Below are positions 21,233 to 27,024 of a stretch of 27,024 bases of DNA, in pieces. Position numbers and translations under genes: made by a program. Source of the DNA: Candidatus Omnitrophota bacterium (lineage in GTDB: Bacteria; Omnitrophota; Gorgyraeia; Duberdicusellales; 4484-171); NCBI GenBank assembly GCA_023228195.1, contig JALOBR010000007.1, positions 1-27,024 on the forward strand, in the 5' to 3' direction. Position 1 is the first letter of the stretch. Every line of letters starts with the position of its first letter. Under the pieces are notes generated by a model. It did not search any database. It was given only the letters and a program-made list of their open reading frames with translations, and was not told the DNA's origin.

Positions 21233-22402
21233 ATGAAAAAGATAGTTTTAGCTTATTCCGGCGGGCTTGATACATCCTGTTGCATCCAATGGCTTAAAGA
21301 CAAAGGTTTTGATGTAGTATGTTTTTCCGCTAATTTAGGAAGTGAATTCTCGCCTGTTGATTTAAAGAAACGGGCGATAAAAAGTGGCGCTTCCAAAATC
21401 TATATAAAAGATTTAAGGGAAGAATTCGCAAAAGATTACATATTAAAATGGCTTAAGGCAGATGCCTTGTATGAAGGTAAATATGTTTTAAGTACAAGTT
21501 TAGGCAGGCCCTTAATTGCAAAGCATCTGGTAGATGTTGCGAAGAAAGAAAAAGCTCAGTTTGTGGCGCACGGTTGTACCGGTAAGGGGAATGATCAGGT
21601 AAGGTTTGAGGTGACTTGTGCGATACTTGCTCCACAAATTAAGACAATTGCCCCCTTAAGAGAATGGGAGCTTTCTTCACGGGAAGAAGAAATAGAGTAT
21701 GCGAAAGAACATAACATCACTATAACGGCGACAAAAGAAAAACTGTACAGCATAGATAAGAATATCTGGGGAGTAAGCGTTGAGGGCGGCGCATTGGAAG
21801 ATTTGGCAAATGAACCTGCGCAAAATTCATATTATTTTGTTAAGCCGCTCGCTAAAGCGTTAGACAAGGAAATCTATGTTGAGCTTGATTTTGTAAAAGG
21901 CGAACCTGTCAGGCTAAACGGCAAAGCTTATAGCCTGGTAAGCTTAATTGAAAAATTAAATAAAATTGGTGCAAGTTGCGGCATAGGCAGAACAGATTGC
22001 CTTGAAGACAGGGTGGTTGGTATAAAATCAAGAGAAATATATGAAGCTCCTGCGGCATGGATTTTATACACGGCGCATAAAGAGTTGGAAGCATTAACCT
22101 TAGACAGAGAAATCCTGGCTTTCAAGGATATAATCGGGCAAAAATATTCCCAAATCGTATATCAGGGGCTTTGGTTTACCGCTCTTAGGGAATCTTTCGA
22201 TGCTTTCGTTAATGAAACGCAAAAATATGTTACAGGTAAAATTGTGCTTAAGCTATATAGGGGTAATATTGTTATAGCTAAAAGAGTATCTGAAAATAGT
22301 TTGTATAAAAAAGCTTTTGCTACATACGGAGAAGGCGACAAGTTTGACCGGACCATGGCAGAAGGATTTATAAAGATATTATCAATGCCGTATCAGAGAT
22401 GA
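21233..22402 (+). CDS. argG: Argininosuccinate synthase ArgG
   Basis: Joins citrulline and aspartate with ATP. The P-loop-like pyrophosphatase motif AYSGGLDTSC (7-16) is at the expected position, followed by STSLGRPLIAKH, the citrulline/aspartate region AHGCTGKGNDQVRFE and the DKNIWGVSVEGG block. Length is 389. The start at 21233 follows AAGAGG and gives the canonical MKKIVLAYSGGLD. An in-frame ATG at 21179 lies inside the palindrome and is rejected. Confidence 0.96.
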   Translation: MKKIVLAYSGGLDTSCCIQWLKDKGFDVVCFSANLGSEFSPVDLKKRAIKSGASKIYIKDLREEFAKDYILKWLKADALYEGKYVLSTSLGRPLIAKHLVDVAKKEKAQFVAHGCTGKGNDQVRFEVTCAILAPQIKTIAPLREWELSSREEEIEYAKEHNITITATKEKLYSIDKNIWGVSVEGGALEDLANEPAQNSYYFVKPLAKALDKEIYVELDFVKGEPVRLNGKAYSLVSLIEKLNKIGASCGIGRTDCLEDRVVGIKSREIYEAPAAWILYTAHKELEALTLDREILAFKDIIGQKYSQIVYQGLWFTALRESFDAFVNETQKYVTGKIVLKLYRGNIVIAKRVSENSLYKKAFATYGEGDKFDRTMAEGFIKILSMPYQR

Positions 22403-22407
22403 AGAAT

Positions 22408-22472
22408 GCACAGATGATCGCAGATAAAATTATTTGTGATCATCTGTTTCCAAATTTGTACTAATCTGTGTA
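22408..22472 (+). repeat. arg-gap palindrome 3 (argG-argH)
   Basis: GATGATCGCAGATAA (22413-22427) pairs with 22430-22444 over 15 positions, including two G.U pairs in the sense RNA and no A.C mismatch. Downstream units (ATCTGTTTCC, ATTTGTACTA, ATCTGTGTA) repeat the spacing of palindromes 1 and 2. It begins just after the argG stop and ends beside the AAGAGGAG ribosome binding site of argH. Confidence 0.75.
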
Positions 22473-22487
22473 TAAGAGGAGAGAGAA

Positions 22488-23873
22488 ATGGCTAAACAAT
22501 TGTGGGGAACAAGATTTGCCAAAAAAACAAATTTGCTTACGTATACTTTTACTTCCAGTATCTCTTTTGACAAGAAATTGGCAAAATATGATGTATTAGG
22601 CAGTATTGCCCATGCGAAAATGCTGGGTAGCAAGAAAATAATACCGGCCAAGGATGCTGCTTTGATAGTAAAGGGGCTTTCATCTATTTTACAGGATGTT
22701 AAGTCGGGAAAATTCAAATTTGATTTAAAAGCAGAGGATGTGCATTCAAATATTCAGGATGTGCTTTTTAAAAAAATCGGCCCGGCAGCCAATAAATTGC
22801 ACACGGCACGGTCAAGAAATGACCAGATAGCTTTGGATGTCAGGATGTATTTGAAGGAAGAAGTAAAGGAGCTTGAGCAATTAATAAAATTCTTGCAGAA
22901 ATCTATATTGAACTTTGCAGGAAATAATTCTAAAGTAATTATTCCGGGCTATACCCATCTTCAAACTGCCCAATGCGTTTTGTTTGCGCATCATTTGCTT
23001 GCATATATTGAAGGGCTAGAACGGGACAAGGCAAGACTTCTTGACGCTTATAAAAGAATAGATGAAATGCCTCTTGGCAGTTGCGCTCTTTCAGGAACGG
23101 GGCTTCCTATAGAAAGGGAACGCGTCGCAAGAGAGTTGAATTTTAAGGATGTTACCCAAAACAGTATAGACAGCGTAAGTGACAGGGATTTTATAATTGA
23201 GGTGCTTGCTGACCTGTCAATCTTAGCTGTGCATCTTTCGCGCATCTCGGAAGATTTGATTCTTTGGTCGACAAGAGAATTTAATTTTATTGACATTGAT
23301 TTCTCTTTTTGCACCGGTTCAAGCATTATGCCGCATAAGAAAAATCCCGATGTGCTTGAGCTTGTAAGAGGATTTGTCGGAAAAATCCACGGAGACTTTT
23401 CAAATGTTTTAATACTTATGAAAGGCTTGCCTCTTTCCTATAACCGGGATTTACAACTTGATAAGCCGCCTCTTTTTAATTCCGTAGATACTATAAAAAG
23501 CATTTTGACTATATTAGCTGAACTTTTTAAAAATATAAAAGTTAAGGAAAATGTCATCGCAGAAAGAGTGATGGATGAATCGTTGTTTTCTGTCGACATC
23601 GTGGAACATCTTATCAAAAAAGGATTATCATACAGAGAAGCGCATGATATCGTGGGAAGGTTAGTGCGTGATTCGCTTGATAAAGGCAGAAATATTTCAA
23701 GCTTTGATGCGTCGGAATTAAAAAAATACAGCGATAAACTGGATTCCGGAATAAAGAATATACTCAATGCATGGGCTTCTGTTAATCTGAAAATTTCCTA
23801 CGGAAGCACCAACCCCCGTCTTGTGGCAAAGCAGTTAGCCCTCTGGTCTAAACGGTTAATTGCACGTCAGTAA
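22488..23873 (+). CDS. argH: Argininosuccinate lyase ArgH
   Basis: Cleaves argininosuccinate to arginine and fumarate, the last step of the pathway. Fumarase/aspartase superfamily motifs: EDVHSNIQDVL, HTARSRNDQIALDVRMYL, the PGYTHLQTAQ segment and the signature loop GSSIMPHKKNPD carrying the catalytic serine. The usual Gln in MPQKKNPD is His here, as in adenylosuccinate lyases. The surrounding sequence is plainly ArgH. It has a strong ribosome binding site (AGAGGAGAGA). Confidence 0.96.
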   Translation: MAKQLWGTRFAKKTNLLTYTFTSSISFDKKLAKYDVLGSIAHAKMLGSKKIIPAKDAALIVKGLSSILQDVKSGKFKFDLKAEDVHSNIQDVLFKKIGPAANKLHTARSRNDQIALDVRMYLKEEVKELEQLIKFLQKSILNFAGNNSKVIIPGYTHLQTAQCVLFAHHLLAYIEGLERDKARLLDAYKRIDEMPLGSCALSGTGLPIERERVARELNFKDVTQNSIDSVSDRDFIIEVLADLSILAVHLSRISEDLILWSTREFNFIDIDFSFCTGSSIMPHKKNPDVLELVRGFVGKIHGDFSNVLILMKGLPLSYNRDLQLDKPPLFNSVDTIKSILTILAELFKNIKVKENVIAERVMDESLFSVDIVEHLIKKGLSYREAHDIVGRLVRDSLDKGRNISSFDASELKKYSDKLDSGIKNILNAWASVNLKISYGSTNPRLVAKQLALWSKRLIARQ

Positions 23874-23894
23874 TAACTTGAAACGAGTTTAATC

Positions 23895-25151
23895 ATGCAC
23901 GAATTTAAATACAAAAACAACCGGCTTTATTGTGAGGGGGTTTCTGTTGAAACACTCGCCAAAAAATTTGGCACGCCTCTTTATGTTTACAGCTACGCTA
24001 CTTTAATTGGCCACTATAATAAATTAAAATCAGCCTTTAAACCGATTGAGCCGCTTATTTGCTATTCTGTAAAGGCAAATTCAAACTTATCAATACTCAA
24101 AGCTTTGGTGAGTGCCGGCAGCGGGCTCGATATTGTCTCCGGCGGCGAACTTTTCCGCGCGATAAAAGCAGGTTGCCCGGCAAAAAGAATAGTTTACGCA
24201 TCAGTCGGAAAAACTGATGGGGAAATCAGGGTTTCCATAAAAAGGGGCATTTTATCTTTCAATGTCGAGTCAATCGCTGAATTGGAAAATATAAACAGAA
24301 TCGCCGGGATTTTTAATAAAGTAGTAAACATATCAATAAGAATAAATCCCGATGTTGAGCCGAAAACTCATAAATTCATTACTACCGGAAAACTTACAAA
24401 TAAATTCGGTATAGATTTTGATAATGCGCATGAGATTATCATCCAGCGCCATAAATTTGCGAATTTAAATATCTCCGGGCTTCATATTCACATAGGTTCG
24501 CAGATAACCGAGGCTGATCCTTATGTCGCGGCGATACTTAAAGTAACTTCGTTTATACAGAAGCTAAAAGAGCGCGGTGTAGGGTTGGAATATCTTAATA
24601 TCGGAGGCGGCCTGGGTATTGTTTACGATAAAGAAAATCCGCAGACAGCGGAAAAATTCGCTCAAAAGATTTTACCTTTGCTTAAAAAAACAGGGCTTAA
24701 AATAATAATGGAGCCCGGCAGATTTATCGTCGGAAATGCAGGAATTTTACTTACAAAAGTATTATATTTAAAGTCTACGCCGGTAAAGAAATTCGTTGTT
24801 GTAGACGCCGGGATGAATGATTTGGTGCGGCCTGCTTTGTATGACGCATATCATCAAATCCTCCCTACATCTTATATACCGTGCCCTGAGTCTTGCGAAA
24901 AGGTTGACGTAGTAGGCCCTATTTGTGAAAGCGCTGATTATTTTGCGAAGGGAAGGAAGCTCCCATCTGTTCTCGCCGGGGATTATCTTGCCGTAATGAG
25001 CGCCGGCGCGTACGGCTTTAGCATGGCTTCTAACTATAATTCCAGGCGTCGGGCAGCTGAGGTGATTGTGAAAGGAAATAAGGTATTTCTCATCCGTAAA
25101 CGCGAAAGCTTTATGGATTTAATCAGAGATGAAATAGTTGTGGAACTATGA
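23895..25151 (+). CDS. lysA: Diaminopimelate decarboxylase LysA
   Basis: Fold-type III PLP enzyme that converts meso-diaminopimelate to lysine. The PLP lysine is in CYSVKANSN (Lys60). Further motifs are LDIVSGGELFRA, HIHIGSQI, GGGLGI, MEPGRFIVGNAG and the active-site cysteine segment GPICESADYFAKGR. The C-terminal MSAGAYGFSMASNYNSRRRAAEV is diagnostic for LysA over arginine or ornithine decarboxylases. It lies 21 nt after argH and its stop overlaps dapF by four bases. No lysine riboswitch fits in the gap. Confidence 0.96.
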   Translation: MHEFKYKNNRLYCEGVSVETLAKKFGTPLYVYSYATLIGHYNKLKSAFKPIEPLICYSVKANSNLSILKALVSAGSGLDIVSGGELFRAIKAGCPAKRIVYASVGKTDGEIRVSIKRGILSFNVESIAELENINRIAGIFNKVVNISIRINPDVEPKTHKFITTGKLTNKFGIDFDNAHEIIIQRHKFANLNISGLHIHIGSQITEADPYVAAILKVTSFIQKLKERGVGLEYLNIGGGLGIVYDKENPQTAEKFAQKILPLLKKTGLKIIMEPGRFIVGNAGILLTKVLYLKSTPVKKFVVVDAGMNDLVRPALYDAYHQILPTSYIPCPESCEKVDVVGPICESADYFAKGRKLPSVLAGDYLAVMSAGAYGFSMASNYNSRRRAAEVIVKGNKVFLIRKRESFMDLIRDEIVVEL

Positions 25152-25972
25152 AAAAAATAATTGATTTTTATAAAATGGTTGCGGCAGGGAACGATTTTGT
25201 GGTTGTTGGAGAGCATCTGCAGGCTGGAAGCCGCGAATTAGCGGAACTGGCAAGAAATATGTGTGACAGAAAATATGGTATTGGCGCTGATGGCATACTT
25301 TTGATTGAAAAATCAAAAAAGGCCGATGCTAAAATGCGGATATTTAACGCAGATGGTTCAGAAGCCGAGATGTGCGGAAATGGAGCAAGGTGCAGCGCAT
25401 TATTGACGAAAGAAAAAACTAAAAGTAAAAAATCAAAAATAATAAAAATAGAAACAAAAGCGGGGATTATCGAATCGGAAGTAAATAAAGAAAATGTTAA
25501 AATTAAACTCACCGCCCCTAGTGGTACAAAATTGAATATCCCGATAAAAATAAATAACAGAACGCTAAAAGTAAATTTTGTAAATACGGGAGTGCCTCAC
25601 GCGGTTATTTTTGTGGAAGGTTTGGATAAAATTGAGGTAGATAGATTGGGCAGAATTATCCGTTATCATCCTGAATTCGCGCCTAAAGGCGCAAACGTTA
25701 ATTTCGTAGAGGTTCTAAATGACGATTTTATAAAAGTGCGTACTTACGAGAGAGGAGTTGAAGCTGAAACGCTTGCCTGCGGTACCGGCTCAAGCGCTTC
25801 CGCGATAATTACGGGGATAAGGCAGAAAAAAACGGGAGACAGGCGCATAGAAGCACAGACAAAAAGCGGAGAAATATTAAAAGTTTATATCGAGCAAGAG
25901 AAAGATAGATTTAAAAATGTATGGCTTGAAGGAAAGGCGAAATTGGTTTATAAGGGGAGGTACTATGTTTAA
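25148..25972 (+). CDS. dapF: Diaminopimelate epimerase DapF
   Basis: Interconverts LL- and meso-diaminopimelate without a cofactor, using two cysteines: MCGNGARC (Cys76) and LACGTGSSAS (Cys211). The entry AAGNDFVVV and the loop GIGADGI are also present. The presence of DapF argues for a DAP route that passes through LL-DAP. The 3' end overlaps the dapA start by eight bases. Confidence 0.96.
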   Translation: MKKIIDFYKMVAAGNDFVVVGEHLQAGSRELAELARNMCDRKYGIGADGILLIEKSKKADAKMRIFNADGSEAEMCGNGARCSALLTKEKTKSKKSKIIKIETKAGIIESEVNKENVKIKLTAPSGTKLNIPIKINNRTLKVNFVNTGVPHAVIFVEGLDKIEVDRLGRIIRYHPEFAPKGANVNFVEVLNDDFIKVRTYERGVEAETLACGTGSSASAIITGIRQKKTGDRRIEAQTKSGEILKVYIEQEKDRFKNVWLEGKAKLVYKGRYYV

Positions 25973-26843
25973 GGGTTCAATAGTCGCAATTGTCACTCCG
26001 TTTAAAGATGATAACGTTGATGAAAAAGCGTTAAGAAAACTTATAGAATTCCATATAAAGAACGGTACCAGCGCAATTGTCCCCTGCGGAACAACCGGAG
26101 AATCTGCTACTTTGAATTATGAAGAACACGAAAGAGTGGTAGAAATTTGTATTGAGCAGGCAAAAGGAAGAATCCCGGTAATTGCCGGAACAGGCTCAAA
26201 TTCGACGCAGGAAGCTATAGTGCTTACAAAGCACGCAGCGAAAGCAGGCGCCAGCGCGTCATTGCAGGTATCGCCCTATTACAACAAGCCTACGCAAAGC
26301 GGTTTGTATGAACATTTCAAGGCTGTAGCTGAATCAGTTGATATCCCTTTGATTTTGTACAATATTGCTTCAAGAACCGGAGTAAATATTGAGCCGGAAA
26401 CAATTGCAAAGTTGGCCCATGATTGTAAGAATATTGTTGCGGTCAAGGAAGCATCCGGTAATTTAGAGCAAATGTCGCGCATAAAAGCTTTATGCGGAAA
26501 TAATTTTGGTTTATTGTCCGGTGATGACGCGCTTACTCTGCCCGTACTTTCGATAGGCGGTGCAGGTATTATTTCAGTCGTTGCCAATATAGCGCCTAGA
26601 GATGTCGCTAACCTTGTAAGTGAGTTTCAGAAAGGAAATATCGCTCAGGCTCAGGCAATTCATTACAGGCTGCTGCCACTGGTAAAAGCTATGTTTATTG
26701 AAACCAATCCTATACCTGTAAAGACAGCTATGGGGTTAATGAGGCTTTGTGAGTCTGGCTTACGGCTTCCAATGTCAAAGATTTTACCGGAAAATGAAAA
26801 GAAATTAAAAATAGCATTAAAAGATTACGGATTATTAAAATAG
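25965..26843 (+). CDS. dapA: 4-hydroxy-tetrahydrodipicolinate synthase DapA
   Basis: Condenses pyruvate with aspartate semialdehyde, the entry step to lysine and diaminopimelate. The Schiff-base lysine is Lys161 (VAVKEASG), the same number as in E. coli. PCGTTGESATL (40-50) and YNIASRTGVN (Tyr132, Arg137) complete the active site. The start at 25965, behind GGGGAGG, gives the canonical MFKGSIVAIVTPF; a longer in-frame start at 25917 would overlap dapF deeply and is not favoured. Length is 292. Confidence 0.96.
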   Translation: MFKGSIVAIVTPFKDDNVDEKALRKLIEFHIKNGTSAIVPCGTTGESATLNYEEHERVVEICIEQAKGRIPVIAGTGSNSTQEAIVLTKHAAKAGASASLQVSPYYNKPTQSGLYEHFKAVAESVDIPLILYNIASRTGVNIEPETIAKLAHDCKNIVAVKEASGNLEQMSRIKALCGNNFGLLSGDDALTLPVLSIGGAGIISVVANIAPRDVANLVSEFQKGNIAQAQAIHYRLLPLVKAMFIETNPIPVKTAMGLMRLCESGLRLPMSKILPENEKKLKIALKDYGLLK

Positions 26844-26851
26844 GAACTGTT

Positions 26852-27024
26852 ATGATTAAATTAGCAATTGTTGGATTTTGCGGAAAAATGGGTCAACGCA
26901 TTTTTGCTTTGGCCGGAGAGGATAAAAACTTTAAAGTAGTTATCGGCTTGGAAAAAAAAGGCCATCCGGAAGTTGGTAAAACTATAAACGGGGTTCGGGT
27001 TACGGATAATCTGGAAGAAATAAA
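26852..27024 (+). CDS. dapB: 4-hydroxy-tetrahydrodipicolinate reductase DapB, 5' part only
   Basis: The first 57 codons are visible before the window ends. The N-terminus (MIKLAIVGFCGKMGQRIFAL) has the G-x-x-G-x-MG nucleotide-binding pattern of DapB, though with Phe-Cys where many have Ala. It follows dapA by eight nt, which fits DapB as the next enzyme of the pathway. A weak ribosome binding site (AGGA) precedes the ATG. Confidence 0.88.
   Translation, partial: MIKLAIVGFCGKMGQRIFALAGEDKNFKVVIGLEKKGHPEVGKTINGVRVTDNLEEI

Noticed and set aside
23874..23894. Lysine riboswitch before lysA
   Set aside because: The gap is only 21 nt, far too short for the lysine aptamer, and no such motif was seen before dapA either.
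25917..25964. Longer DapA start
   Set aside because: It would overlap dapF by 56 bases; GGGGAGG directly precedes the ATG at 25965, which gives the standard DapA N-terminus.

Overview
The window is dense, AT-rich (judged by eye, not counted) bacterial chromosome. Nearly all genes lie on the + strand, and many are joined by 4-nt ATGA overlaps. The cell is Gram-negative-like: there is an RlpA-type lipoprotein, a SurA-like periplasmic chaperone, YajC-SecDF and diaminopimelate synthesis. The TIGR04073-type exosortase-associated protein, the many palindromic intergenic repeats and the gene mix suggest an uncultured PVC-group lineage such as Omnitrophota. That placement is inference; no rRNA gene is present to confirm it.

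Layout. (1) 1-3360: a zinc-ribbon protein with a probable broken start, an RlpA-like lipoprotein, a site-2-type membrane protease, a LOG-family nucleotide-binding protein and, on the - strand, a small exported SH3-like protein. (2) 3543-7181: divergent promoters, then hisF-hisI-trpE, a TIGR04073 protein and rpsP. (3) 7197-9852: yajC-secDF with its own promoter, a 5' hairpin leader and a terminator. (4) 9873-14672: a short Mfd-like translocase, a SurA-like chaperone, pdxA and rsmA. (5) 14682-15645: an extended -10 promoter, a long structured leader, a YbgC-type thioesterase and a DUF192 protein. (6) 15691 to the end: a strong promoter and a continuous biosynthetic cluster argC-J-B-D-F-G-H-lysA-dapF-dapA-dapB, the last gene cut by the window edge. 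The arg genes cover glutamate to arginine by the ArgJ acetyl-recycling route. The lysA/dap genes cover most of aspartate-semialdehyde to lysine and supply diaminopimelate for the wall.

The most unusual content lies between and inside these genes. The window carries several families of palindromic repeats. Many lie directly after a promoter, directly before a ribosome binding site, or both. One family is a three-hairpin composite with two copies (2861-2990 and 11766-11944, opposite strands) and a compensatory base-pair change. A second has two copies sharing 33 exact bases (3374-3437 and 14822-14911), each abutting the ribosome binding site of the next gene. A third is a set of isomorphic palindromes with different base sequence in three arg intergenic gaps, whose mismatches are mostly G.U in the sense RNA. 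Other repeat-like segments sit inside reading frames: internal insertions in HisF and ArgJ, a C-terminal tail on PdxA and the last codons of ArgF. Together they look like a genome-wide population of small structured elements used as, or tolerated in, mRNA leaders. No protein machinery that would mobilise them is visible here, and whether they do anything cannot be settled from one window.
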